Source of the DNA: Flavobacterium shii
Lineage (GTDB): Bacteria > Bacteroidota > Bacteroidia > Flavobacteriales > Flavobacteriaceae
NCBI RefSeq assembly: GCF_025847235.1
Contig: NZ_JAOZEW010000014.1
Coordinates: 62,001-126,000, forward strand
Direction: 5' to 3'
DNA: 64,000 nucleotides
Shown here: one piece after another, positions 55,845 to 64,000 of the stretch
Position numbering within the stretch: position 1 is the stretch's first letter
Layout of the letters: each line of letters starts with the position of its first letter
Notes under the pieces: model-generated
Told to the model about the DNA's origin: nothing
Database searches by the model: none
The model's input: the letters and a program-made list of their open reading frames with translations, nothing else
Program-made: the position numbers and the translations under genes

Positions 55845-56894
55845 TTAATTCAATAACTTCAATGCTTCAATTAATTTTTTATTCTCAACCTCAGTTCCAA
55901 TAGTCAATCGCAAACAATTATCACATAATGGCTGAGTCGTTCTATTTCTTATAACAATTCCTTTTGCAATTAAGTCGTCATATCTTTTGTTGGCATTATC
56001 AACTTTTACTAATATAAAATTAGCTTCGGTAGGATATATTTTTTTAACAAATTTTATATCAAGTAAAACTTTAAGTAAACTTTCTCTTTGTTCAATTATA
56101 ACAGCTATTTCGGTATTAATTTCATCAGTTTCTTTTAATCGTAAACCTGCTCTTTGTTGCGTCAATTCATTTACATTATAAGGAGGTTTTATTTTATTCA
56201 AAACCGCAATTACTCCTGCCGATGCATAACAAATTCCCAATCGTATTCCTGCCAAACCATAGGCTTTAGAAAGTGTTTGTGTGATTACCAAATTAGGATA
56301 TTCATCCAATTCATTAATCCAACTTTCCTTTTTTGAAAAGTCAATATATGCTTCATCGATCACAACCAAACCTTTAAAATTCTGCAATAACGCAACCACA
56401 CTTTCGTCCAAAAACGAATTTCCTGTAGGGTTATTTGGCGAACATAAAAAAATAATTTTAGTATTTACATCTACAGCTTCTAATATTTGGTCGACTTTTG
56501 GTTGGAAATCTTCTGAAAGTAAAACTTCTTTATTTTCTACATCGTTTATATTAGCCAAAACACCATACATTCCGTATGTTGGTGGCAATGTAATTACATT
56601 ATCTGTTTTTGGCTCACAAAATGCACGAAACAATAAATCCAATACTTCATCACTTCCATTTCCTAGTAAAATCTGATTTGACTTTACATTCTTTTGCTTA
56701 GCTAAAACCTGTTTTACGCTATTCTGCTGCGGATCCGGATATCTATTTACTCCATTTTCGAATGGATTTTCATTGGCATCCAAGAAAACCATATCCGCAG
56801 TATCAAAATCCTCAAATTCATCACGCGCAGACGAATAGGGTTTTAATGATTTTACGTTTTCACGTGTTATTATATTTATATCAAATTTTTCCAT
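55845..56894 (-). CDS. hisC: histidinol-phosphate aminotransferase
   Basis: This 349-residue fold-type I PLP enzyme has LDANENPF near residue 38, the PLP-contact segments GNGSDEVLDLLFRAF and SPNNPTGNSF, and the Schiff-base Lys in TQTLSKAYGLAGIRLG (about 210-225). It converts imidazole-acetol phosphate to histidinol phosphate with glutamate. Downstream is the repeat-bearing gap before hisB. Confidence 0.95.
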   Translation of the reverse strand: MEKFDINIITRENVKSLKPYSSARDEFEDFDTADMVFLDANENPFENGVNRYPDPQQNSVKQVLAKQKNVKSNQILLGNGSDEVLDLLFRAFCEPKTDNVITLPPTYGMYGVLANINDVENKEVLLSEDFQPKVDQILEAVDVNTKIIFLCSPNNPTGNSFLDESVVALLQNFKGLVVIDEAYIDFSKKESWINELDEYPNLVITQTLSKAYGLAGIRLGICYASAGVIAVLNKIKPPYNVNELTQQRAGLRLKETDEINTEIAVIIEQRESLLKVLLDIKFVKKIYPTEANFILVKVDNANKRYDDLIAKGIVIRNRTTQPLCDNCLRLTIGTEVENKKLIEALKLLN

Positions 56895-56919
56895 TTTATT
56901 TTTTTAATTTATAGAGTAA

Positions 56920-57066
56920 AGAGAATAGATAATAGACATTGGCTTTAAAAACATTGTATTGATTTTCTTTATTCTATTATATAGTTTTTACTCTATTTTT
57001 ACTCATTATATAGTCTTTACTCTACACATATTCATTATATAGTCTTTACTCTATTATCTATTCTCT
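56920..57066. repeat. 17-bp inverted repeats enclosing three 29-bp tandem units (hisD-hisC gap)
   Basis: AGAGAATAGATAATAGA (56920-56936) is the exact reverse complement of TCTATTATCTATTCTCT (57050-57066). Between them the motif CATTATATAGTCTTTACTCT repeats with a 29-bp period at 56974, 57003 and 57032. The right arm runs over the hisD stop codon (57065-57067). The structure resembles a small transposable or slippage-grown palindromic element. Confidence 0.85.
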
Positions 57067-58357
57067 ATTCTCTTGCTTCTATCTGCGCCAATCGCAACGT
57101 CACCGCGTTTTTATGTGCTTGTAATCCTTCGGCTACGGCCATAACTTCAATCGCTTTTCCGATATTCAAGATTCCTTTTTCGGTTATTTTCTGAAAAGTC
57201 ATCGATTTCATAAAACTATCCAAATTTACACCGCTATAATTCTTAGCGTATCCGTTTGTTGGTAAGGTATGATTCGTTCCTGATGCATAATCTCCAGCGC
57301 TTTCGGGTGTGTAGTTACCTATAAAAACCGATCCCGCATTATAAATTCCATCTACATAAAAATCATCATTATTTGTACAGATAATAAAGTGTTCCGGCCC
57401 ATATTCATTGATTAATTGAAGTGCAACTGCATCATTTTCGACATAAATCAATTTAGAATTCGCAATGGCTTTTTCGGCGATTGCTTTTCTTGGCAATACA
57501 GCTATTTGGGATTGAATTTCACTTTCTACAGCATCAATTAGCTCCTTAGAAGTAGAAACTAAAATTACCTGACTATCTGTCCCATGTTCTGCCTGAGATA
57601 ATAAATCTGAAGCTACAAAGGCTGGAACGGCACTATCATCGGCAACCACCAATAATTCTGATGGACCTGCAGGCATATCAATCGCAACACCGTATTGAGT
57701 TGCCAATTGTTTTGCCACAGTGACAAACTGATTTCCTGGTCCAAATATCTTATAGACCTTAGGAATCGATTGTGTCCCAAATGTCATTCCTGCGATGGCT
57801 TGAATCCCTCCTGCTTTTATGATTTTGGTCACGCCACATAAATTTGCAGCATATAGAATAGCTGGATTTATCTTTCCGTTTTTATCAGGAGGAGAACATA
57901 AAACAATCTCTTTAGATCCTGCAATTGCAGCAGGAACTGCAAGCATTAAAACTGTAGAAAATAGCGGTGCTGTTCCTCCGGGAATATATAAACCAATTTT
58001 TTGGATTGGTCTTTTTTCCTGCCAACAATTAACACCTTCGGTAGTTTCAACACTTATTCTTTCCGTTTTTTGAGCTAAGTGAAACTTATATATATTGCTT
58101 TTTGCCAATTGTATAGCATCTTTAAGTTCGTCTGAAATTAAAGCAATTGCCTCCACTATTTCATCTTGAGAAACTTCGTAATCCTCTAAAATAATACCAT
58201 CAAAAATCGAAGTGTATTTAGAAACTGCTTCGTCTCCTTTTTTCTGTACTTCCTTAAAGATTTCTTTAACCGTAGTTTCGATATCATCGATTGTTTTGGT
58301 TGGTCTTTTTAGTATTTCCGACCAAGTTTCTGATTTTGGGCTATATATTTTATTCAT
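57065..58357 (-). CDS. hisD: histidinol dehydrogenase
   Basis: This 430-residue protein carries the HisD signature ADDSAVPAFVASDLLSQAEHGTDSQ at about 240-264, with zinc-binding His and Gln. The second site is NAGSVFIGNYTPESAGDYASGTNHTLPTNG at about 342-371. It oxidises histidinol to histidine in two NAD+ steps. It is the second gene of the operon and follows hisG after 113 bp of inverted-repeat-bearing sequence. Confidence 0.95.
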   Translation of the reverse strand: MNKIYSPKSETWSEILKRPTKTIDDIETTVKEIFKEVQKKGDEAVSKYTSIFDGIILEDYEVSQDEIVEAIALISDELKDAIQLAKSNIYKFHLAQKTERISVETTEGVNCWQEKRPIQKIGLYIPGGTAPLFSTVLMLAVPAAIAGSKEIVLCSPPDKNGKINPAILYAANLCGVTKIIKAGGIQAIAGMTFGTQSIPKVYKIFGPGNQFVTVAKQLATQYGVAIDMPAGPSELLVVADDSAVPAFVASDLLSQAEHGTDSQVILVSTSKELIDAVESEIQSQIAVLPRKAIAEKAIANSKLIYVENDAVALQLINEYGPEHFIICTNNDDFYVDGIYNAGSVFIGNYTPESAGDYASGTNHTLPTNGYAKNYSGVNLDSFMKSMTFQKITEKGILNIGKAIEVMAVAEGLQAHKNAVTLRLAQIEARE

Positions 58358-58380
58358 TTCCTTTTTTGCATTATGCTATA

Positions 58381-58461
58381 AGCTTTTAGCTTTAAGCAAT
58401 TGGATTGTGTTAGTTTTTTTTAGCATATAGCTTAAAGCCTATTTGCTTAAAGCTAAAAAGC
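58381..58461. repeat. inverted repeat in the hisG-hisD gap
   Basis: AGCTTTTAGCTTTAAGCAA (58381-58399) is the near-perfect reverse complement of TTGCTTAAAGCTAAAAAGC (58443-58461). Further TAAGCT/AGCTTA words lie in the loop. It is unrelated in sequence to the other his-gap repeats. Confidence 0.75.
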
Positions 58462-58470
58462 AAATATTTT

Positions 58471-59328
58471 TTAAAGAACCATTTTTTCAATTGGGCAAAC
58501 CAAAATTCCTTCGGCTCCAACTTCTTTTAGCTTATCGATTACATCCCAAAAGGTATCTTTATCTATTACAGAGTGTACACTACTCCATCCTTCCTGAGCC
58601 AGTGGTAATACAGTAAGACTTCTTAAAACTGGAAGTATTTTTCCAACTTCTTCGATTTTATCATTCGGAATATTCATCAATATATACTTTGAATTCCTGG
58701 CTCTTAAAACCGATTGGATTCTGAATTTCAAAGTATCAATATGCTTTTGAATTTCTGGAGATACCTTTGGCGAAACAGCCAAAACAGCTTCACTTTTAAG
58801 AATAACTTCTACTTCTCTTAAATTATTTTTGAATAAAGTACTTCCGCTTGAAACAATATCAACAATAGCATCTGCAAGTCCAATATTTGGAGCGATTTCT
58901 ACAGATCCTGAAATTTGGTGAATATCAACAGTTAGTCCAAAAGAATTAAAATATTCATTAACTGTATTTGGGTAGGAAGTAGCGATTCGTAAACCTGCTA
59001 AATCCTGAATAGAATTGTATTCGAACGTTTTTGGAACAGCAACTGAAACTTTGCATTTTGAAAATCCTAATTTCTGAATAACCTCAATATGTTTTCCTTT
59101 TTCTACAAGAAGATTATCCCCTACAATGGCAAGATCTACAACGCCATCGATTAAATATTGAGGAATATCTGAATTTCTTAAATATAAAACTTCTAAAGGA
59201 AAGTTTGAAGCTTCTGCTTTAAGTTGATCGTTTCCGTTGTTAATAGAAATACCACAATCTCTTAGAATTTGGATGCTTTCTTCGTTTAAACGACCTGATT
59301 TTTGAATTGCAATTTTTAAAGTACTCAT
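58471..59328 (-). CDS. hisG: ATP phosphoribosyltransferase (long form)
   Basis: This 285-residue long-form HisG begins MSTLKIAIQKSGRLNEESIQIL. The phosphoribosyl-binding region is GLADAIVDIVSSGSTLFKNNL (about 148-168), and a C-terminal ACT-like regulatory domain of about 75 residues ends EVGAEGILVCPIEKMVL. The long form is feedback-inhibited by histidine and needs no HisZ. It catalyses the committed first step and is the first structural gene after the attenuator. Confidence 0.95.
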   Translation of the reverse strand: MSTLKIAIQKSGRLNEESIQILRDCGISINNGNDQLKAEASNFPLEVLYLRNSDIPQYLIDGVVDLAIVGDNLLVEKGKHIEVIQKLGFSKCKVSVAVPKTFEYNSIQDLAGLRIATSYPNTVNEYFNSFGLTVDIHQISGSVEIAPNIGLADAIVDIVSSGSTLFKNNLREVEVILKSEAVLAVSPKVSPEIQKHIDTLKFRIQSVLRARNSKYILMNIPNDKIEEVGKILPVLRSLTVLPLAQEGWSSVHSVIDKDTFWDVIDKLKEVGAEGILVCPIEKMVL

Positions 59329-59374
59329 TTTTTGTTTTGGTTTAGATTAATAGTTTGAGTACAAAGAATTAGGT

Positions 59375-59409
59375 ATAAAAAAACCCGTTTGATGTACTCA
59401 AACGGGTTT
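59375..59409 (-). terminator. attenuator terminator of the his operon
   Basis: AAACCCGTTT (59381-59390) pairs perfectly with AAACGGGTTT (59400-59409) across a 9-base loop. In the minus direction the stem is followed by TTTTTTTATACC. It lies between the His-rich leader (stop at 59438) and hisG (59328). Confidence 0.92.
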
Positions 59410-59437
59410 TTAAATATGATGATTTACACACATACCA

Positions 59438-59497
59438 TTAACACATCGCTTGAGAGCAATAATGAAAATGATGATGATGTAATTGAATTAATAACAT
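59438..59497 (-). CDS. his operon leader peptide
   Basis: This 19-codon frame, ATG at 59497 to TAA at 59438, encodes MLLIQLHHHHFHYCSQAMC. Five histidines lie in a seven-residue stretch. The stop is 29 bases before the terminator stem. Stalling at His codons would be expected to block terminator formation and turn on hisG through hisIE, as in enterobacterial his attenuation. It is too short for ordinary gene finding. The rest of the 331-bp gap (59329-59659) holds the terminator, the promoter box and AT-rich sequence. Confidence 0.93.
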   Translation of the reverse strand: MLLIQLHHHHFHYCSQAMC

Positions 59498-59530
59498 AAC
59501 TTGAATTGTTTTTTTTCTTCGTTTCGTTTG

Positions 59531-59538
59531 CAAATATA
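59531..59538 (-). promoter_or_regulatory. -7 promoter box (TATATTTG) of the his operon
   Basis: This is a full match to TAnnTTTG on the minus strand, 34 bp before the leader ATG. A TTG 21 bp upstream could be the -33 element. Confidence 0.6.
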
Positions 59539-59659
59539 CTAGATAAATTAATTCAAAAGCAATTTTTAATTTAACTTAATGTGACTTTGTTGTTAAATTT
59601 ACAAATTCTCATTGGACTAAACCTCTAAACATTGCTATTTATCTAAAGAAAAACTTTGC

Positions 59660-61060
59660 TTAATTATTATTGTAAAAGCCCAGTTTTAGTGTTGTTCCTT
59701 CACTTAATTTACTATCTACAGAAATAGTGATATCCAATAATAAACTTAATTTCTTTACAATTGATAATCCTAAACCAATCCCGTTAATTTCAGGATGCAA
59801 CTCGGAGTGTGAACGGAAAAATTGATCAAATACTTTTTGTAAATCATCCGATGGGATTCCAATTCCGGAGTCTATTATGTAACATTCTATACCATTGGAA
59901 ACCTCCGAGACAATAATCTTTATTTCGCCATTTTCATTAGAATACTTGATAGCATTAGAAAGCAAATTATTGAAAATTACGGAAAGTAAATAACGATCAC
60001 TATCAATGCAAAAATCCTTATTTATTTCTGTTGAAAGATGGATATTTTTGGATTTTATATTACTCGAATATTGCGAAATAGTATCCAAAATTAAAGCATT
60101 TAAATATACTTTACCTATTTGTAAACTCTGTTTTTGATTTTCAAATCTAGCCAACAATAATAATTGATCTACAAGTTTATTTAAACGATCAACCTCAGTA
60201 ATACAAAAGTTTATTTTATCTTTATATTCATTATTATCTCTTGGTTTACGTATTAATACCTCAAGTGTTCCTTTAATAATGGTTAAAGGTGTTCTTAATT
60301 CATGAGAAGCATAAGATGTAAACTGTTTTTCCCTTTCAACTGCATTTTCAATTCTATCCAATAAACTATTTATTGTCTTTGATAATACATACAATTCATC
60401 ACGATTTCCGGGCAATGGAATCCTAGTTTTTAAATTATCTTTGGTTATAATATTTGAGGTTTCAATAATGGTATTAATTGGCTTAATACTTTTTCCTGCA
60501 AAAAAACGAGCAATAAAAAACAGCAATATCAAAATTAGCGGAAACGCTACAATTAGGATTTTAAATAAATTATCGAGTACCATTGTAGAATCTGTAAGTG
60601 ACATAGCCACCATTAAGTATCCTATTTTTTTATTATTAATATGGATTGGAACCTGAATTTGCCTGATGATATTATCTAATAACTTAGTATCAAACAGTTC
60701 GTAATTTTCTCTTTCTTTATAAAATACTAAGGTTTCAAGCTTTAAATTGGGAGATTTTTCGATAATTTTCCCATTTACATCCAAAAACTGAACAAAGACA
60801 GGATTCACATCGACTGTATTATGTTCGCGTTCATTCCATTCTTCAGCATCAATTAAAGATAATACATCATTTTTGATTTTAATTTCATCCAGATGATTCT
60901 TTATTTCTACATTAATATCATTATCAATATGGCTATAAACGCTTTGTTTTACAATAGAAAAAATAGTAAAAAATACCACAAAAATTAATAATGCAGTAAT
61001 AGTTATATAATTAAAAGCGATTCTGTTTTTAAACGAAAACTGTTGCATTCTTTTAGTCAT
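59660..61060 (-). CDS. sensor histidine kinase
   Basis: This 466-residue protein has transmembrane helices at about 15-37 and 163-185, with a periplasmic sensing domain of about 125 residues between them. A HAMP linker (about 187-235) and HisKA follow, with the phospho-acceptor His253 in SHELRTPLTIIKG. The HATPase_c has N box NLLSNAIKYSN, G1 DSGIGIP and G2 GIGLGLSIVKK. It overlaps its response regulator by 8 bp. The ligand is unknown. The sulfatase gene that diverges from the pair could be a target. Confidence 0.93.
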   Translation of the reverse strand: MTKRMQQFSFKNRIAFNYITITALLIFVVFFTIFSIVKQSVYSHIDNDINVEIKNHLDEIKIKNDVLSLIDAEEWNEREHNTVDVNPVFVQFLDVNGKIIEKSPNLKLETLVFYKERENYELFDTKLLDNIIRQIQVPIHINNKKIGYLMVAMSLTDSTMVLDNLFKILIVAFPLILILLFFIARFFAGKSIKPINTIIETSNIITKDNLKTRIPLPGNRDELYVLSKTINSLLDRIENAVEREKQFTSYASHELRTPLTIIKGTLEVLIRKPRDNNEYKDKINFCITEVDRLNKLVDQLLLLARFENQKQSLQIGKVYLNALILDTISQYSSNIKSKNIHLSTEINKDFCIDSDRYLLSVIFNNLLSNAIKYSNENGEIKIIVSEVSNGIECYIIDSGIGIPSDDLQKVFDQFFRSHSELHPEINGIGLGLSIVKKLSLLLDITISVDSKLSEGTTLKLGFYNNN

Positions 61061-61715
61061 TTGCGATATAACCTATACCACGTATTGTTTTTATGTAATC
61101 TTCTTCGATTTTTAAATTCAATTTTTTTCGAATAGCATTCATAAAAACATCAATTACACTTGTGTCGTATTCAAAATTAATTTGCCAAACGTCTTGTAAA
61201 ATCTGATTTCGAGTACATACTTTACCTTTATTTTTAACCAAATATGTTAGCAATTCAAACTCGCGCTGTGTGAGTGAAACTTCTATATTATTGGTTAAAA
61301 CTATATGTTGTGCCAAGTTAACCTGAATGGTTCCAAGTGTAAGTACTTCGGGAGTTTCTTTATTTCTGAAATGAATTTTAATACGTTCAACTAGTTCCTC
61401 AAAACTAAATGGCTTTTTTATATAGTCATTTGCACCAGCTTTTAATCCCTCAATAGTCTCAAGAACAGTGTCTTTTGCAGTCAAAAAAAGTATAGGGGTT
61501 GTAATATCTTTAATTCGGATTGCCTTGCACAAATCCAATCCGTTGATTTTAGGAAGCATCCAATCGAGTAAGATTAAATCAAATTTTAGCTTTTGAGTTA
61601 ATTCAAATCCTGCCAATCCATCTGAAGCTGTGGTAATTTGGAATCCTTCTTCTTCTAAACCTTGTTGAAGAAATTGAACAATACCAGCCTCATCTTCGAC
61701 TATTAAAATATGCAT
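61053..61715 (-). CDS. OmpR family response regulator
   Basis: This 220-residue protein has a receiver domain (about 1-115) with acidic pocket Glu7/Asp8, phospho-acceptor Asp51 in LILLDWMLP, and Lys in IKKPFSFEEL. A winged-helix DNA-binding domain follows (about 125-220: LTQREFELLTYLVKNKGKVCTRNQIL). It forms an operon with the kinase (8-bp overlap). A -7 box at 61780-61787 lies 65 bp upstream. Confidence 0.94.
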   Translation of the reverse strand: MHILIVEDEAGIVQFLQQGLEEEGFQITTASDGLAGFELTQKLKFDLILLDWMLPKINGLDLCKAIRIKDITTPILFLTAKDTVLETIEGLKAGANDYIKKPFSFEELVERIKIHFRNKETPEVLTLGTIQVNLAQHIVLTNNIEVSLTQREFELLTYLVKNKGKVCTRNQILQDVWQINFEYDTSVIDVFMNAIRKKLNLKIEEDYIKTIRGIGYIAND

Positions 61716-61779
61716 TTTTGTTACTTGTTTGTATTTATTAATCTAAACATTACTCCGTAAAATAAGTAATTTTCACTTT

Positions 61780-61787
61780 CAAAGATA
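61780..61787 (-). promoter_or_regulatory. -7 promoter box (TATCTTTG) of the two-component operon
   Basis: This is a full TAnnTTTG match on the minus strand, with a TTG 21 bp upstream on the same strand (in GTGTTGGC). The rest of the 290-bp gap to the sulfatase shows no further structure. Confidence 0.55.
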
Positions 61788-62005
61788 AATATTTTTGGTT
61801 TGAGTAGCCAACACCTTTGAAAGTCTCTATCAAATAAAAACATATTAAGAAGAATTATACTCTTAAAAAAAATTACTTCACTTTATATTTTATTGAAAAC
61901 AAATGATTACCTTAAGACAATCTTAAGGAAATACTAAGTAGTACGGAAGCTTAGTTTAAGAGTCTGCTAAGAGAAACAATTAAATTTGCAATTAAAATTT
62001 TTAAG

Positions 62006-64000
62006 ATGTCATTACACAAGAAACTTGCCCCATTTTACTACCTCGCCATATTTTACTTCATCGTAAGTTTCATATTGAGGGTTGTTTTGTTTTTTCATCC
62101 CATAACCGAAACTTCTTTTAGTTTCCTGGACACAATAAAAATATTTGGATTAGGATTAGTCTCCGATTTATTTGTTTTTGTTATTGCAAGCGTATTTTTA
62201 TGGTTGTACCTTATTTTTATATCCAATTCTAAATATTCAAAACCATCTGGTTATATTATTTTTGGAATTTTTGTAGCTTTATTTCTTTACATAGCAAGCG
62301 GCAAAAGTATCTTCAACGAATACGGCGGAGCATTACCCGAAATTGCCCTCATTTTTGTAGGTCTAAAAACACTCTTTTTCGGTTTATTACTGTTCCTACC
62401 TAATTATCGAGATAAAATTAGATTTTGGCTATTTTCTTTTGTGATCTTCTTATATGTTCTTTTGATTTTACAAAACGGAATAAGCGAATATTTTTTCTGG
62501 AATGAATTTGGAGTAAAATATAACTTTATAGCCGTTAATTATTTAGTTTATACCAATGAAGTTATTGGAAACATAATGCAATCGTATCCTGTAATTCCGC
62601 TATTCTCGGTATTATTTTTAATTGCAGGAACAGTAACTTATTTCATTGTAAAGAAAACAAGAACTTATATTGATACTATTCCAACATTTATTGAAAAAAT
62701 AAAAATAACAGTATTATATGCAATGGTGTTTATGCTTTCATTATTTATGATTCCTCGTATAGCAATTAGTGAAAATTCTGAAAATGTTTTTGCTAACGAG
62801 TTACAATCAAATGGTTTATATAAATTCTATCTTGCTTTTAAGAATAGTAGCCTTGATTATTTCAAGTTTTACAAAACCATGCCAAATGCCGAAGCTTACA
62901 AGATCTTAAAACAACAATTACCTACAATTTCTGGCGAAACTACTTTAAGAAAAATACAAAGTGATTCTGCCGAAAACCGTAAGAATGTAGTCTTAATAAC
63001 TATCGAAAGTTATAGCGCCGAGTTCATGAAACGATACGGTAATGACCAGAATATAACTCCATTTTTAGATAGCTTAGCAGATAAAAGTTTAGAGTTTACC
63101 AATTTATATGCTGTTGGAAACAGAACCGTTCGAGGTCTGGAAGCTGTAACATTATGCATCCCTCCAACTGCTGGGGAAAGCGTTGTAAAAAGAGAAGACA
63201 ATAAAAATAAATTTTCAACAGGATTTATCTTTAAACAAAAAGGATACACTACAAAATACCTTTATGGTGGAGATGCTTATTTTGATAATATGAAAGATTT
63301 CTATTCTGGAAATGGATATGACATTGTTGATGAAAACAGCTTCACTCCTCAAGAAATTACCTTCTCAAATGTTTGGGGAGTTTGTGATGAAGACATGTCC
63401 AACAAGGCAATAAAGGTTATGAATGCCGAAGCAAAGACAAACAAACCTTTCTTTAATCATATAATGACGGTAAGTAATCACCGTCCATTTACCTACCCAA
63501 ATAATAAAATTGATATCCCAGGTGATATAAAATCTCGCGATGGTGGTGTAAAATATACAGATTACGCATTAAAAAGATTCTTTGAAATGGCAAGCAAACA
63601 GCCTTGGTTTAAAAATACGGTTTTTGTAATCGTAGCGGACCATTGTGCTTCTAGCGCCGGAAAAACAGAACTTCCTCTTGATAAATACAGAATTCCTGCG
63701 TTTATTTATAGCCCTGGCTTTATCCCTGCTCAAAAATGCAATAAGCTTGTATCTCAAATAGATCTTATGCCTACTTTATTTGGTTTACTGAATTTTAACT
63801 ATGAAAGTAAATTTTATGGCGAGGATGTCCTAAAATCAGATTATAAGCCAAGAGCTTTTATTGCAACTTATCAGGATATAGGATTGATAAAAGATAATGT
63901 ATTAACGATACTTTCGCCAAAGCAAAAAGTAAAACAATTTCAATTAAACTTACTCCCAAAAGAAGGAATTGCACCAGAATATCAGATTTTCTATGATGAG
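62006..64000 (+). CDS. LTA synthase-family sulfatase / phosphoglycerol transferase, partial
   Basis: The frame is open from the ATG at 62006 to the right edge, 665 codons. Five membrane helices occupy the first 230 residues (for example FYYLAIFYFIVSFILRVVLFF). They are followed by an extracytoplasmic alkaline-phosphatase-superfamily domain. The metal/catalytic residues are visible as LITIESYSAEFM (Glu), Thr374 in GNRTVRGLEA (nucleophile) and VADHC. In Gram-negatives this family (MdoB/OpgB- and LtaS-like) transfers phosphoglycerol or cleaves phosphodiesters in the periplasm. Teichoic acid itself is not expected. The C-terminus is cut off. It diverges from the two-component operon. Confidence 0.9.
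   Translation, partial: MSLHKKLAPFYYLAIFYFIVSFILRVVLFFHPITETSFSFLDTIKIFGLGLVSDLFVFVIASVFLWLYLIFISNSKYSKPSGYIIFGIFVALFLYIASGKSIFNEYGGALPEIALIFVGLKTLFFGLLLFLPNYRDKIRFWLFSFVIFLYVLLILQNGISEYFFWNEFGVKYNFIAVNYLVYTNEVIGNIMQSYPVIPLFSVLFLIAGTVTYFIVKKTRTYIDTIPTFIEKIKITVLYAMVFMLSLFMIPRIAISENSENVFANELQSNGLYKFYLAFKNSSLDYFKFYKTMPNAEAYKILKQQLPTISGETTLRKIQSDSAENRKNVVLITIESYSAEFMKRYGNDQNITPFLDSLADKSLEFTNLYAVGNRTVRGLEAVTLCIPPTAGESVVKREDNKNKFSTGFIFKQKGYTTKYLYGGDAYFDNMKDFYSGNGYDIVDENSFTPQEITFSNVWGVCDEDMSNKAIKVMNAEAKTNKPFFNHIMTVSNHRPFTYPNNKIDIPGDIKSRDGGVKYTDYALKRFFEMASKQPWFKNTVFVIVADHCASSAGKTELPLDKYRIPAFIYSPGFIPAQKCNKLVSQIDLMPTLFGLLNFNYESKFYGEDVLKSDYKPRAFIATYQDIGLIKDNVLTILSPKQKVKQFQLNLLPKEGIAPEYQIFYDE

Noticed and set aside
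56974..57060. 29-bp periodic repeat considered as a CRISPR-like array
   Set aside because: Only three degenerate units with no unique spacers. Flanking 17-bp inverted repeats fit a small palindromic element better.

Overview
The window looks like a chromosomal segment of a Flavobacterium-type member of the Bacteroidota. The evidence is strong AT richness, near absence of Shine-Dalgarno sites, several -7 boxes of the Bacteroidota form TAnnTTTG, lipoproteins with SC lipoboxes, a fused E1 alpha/beta ketoacid dehydrogenase, a Bacteroidota-type TssD/VgrG pair, and dispersed intergenic repeats. No rRNA, tRNA, transposase or CRISPR array was seen. Both edges cut genes: a nucleoside phosphorylase on the left and an LTA-synthase-like sulfatase on the right.

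Layout. 1-20.6 kb is mostly housekeeping: a SUI1 factor, an iron/2-oxoglutarate oxygenase, the fused E1, a DUF885 lipoprotein, an oxidoreductase with a Crp-type regulator, an MscS channel, two SF2 helicases, NDH-2, a Bcr/CflA pump, and a cNMP/CBS/DUF294 protein paired with a DnaQ-fold protein. 20.6-26.0 kb is a compact minus-strand biosynthetic operon: flavoprotein, methyltransferase, type III polyketide synthase, FabZ-like dehydratase, ketosynthase, acyl carrier protein and phosphopantetheinyl transferase. I infer a dedicated fatty-acyl starter system feeding a type III PKS, followed by methylation and oxidation to a phenolic lipid or pyrone. 26.3-32.4 kb is an orphan type VI secretion island: TssD, VgrG, a small beta-rich protein, an unknown 293-residue cargo candidate, and a three-copy lipoprotein array (one intact, one decayed, one chimeric) ending in a DUF2931 lipoprotein. 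It looks like an effector/immunity locus.

33.5-44.1 kb holds acs and the branched-chain amino acid genes (leuA-leuB and ilvD-ilvB-ilvN-ilvC, all minus strand). Ahead of ilvD I find an unannotated 20-codon leader peptide with six Ile and four Val codons, followed by an intrinsic terminator: a classical attenuator. 44.3-50.3 kb contains a TPR-like protein, an orphan double-glycine-leader Cys-rich peptide, an M1 metallopeptidase, a CBM9-like secreted protein, a DUF4406 protein and a second Crp-type regulator.

50.4-59.5 kb is the complete histidine operon in the order hisG-D-C-B-H-A-(four-helix-bundle protein)-F-(membrane protein)-IE. It is headed by a second unannotated leader peptide (HHHHFHY) plus terminator. 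The hisG-to-hisA gaps are crowded with different small repeat families, and palindromes have been absorbed into both ends of HisH. The window ends with an OmpR/histidine kinase pair and the truncated sulfatase.
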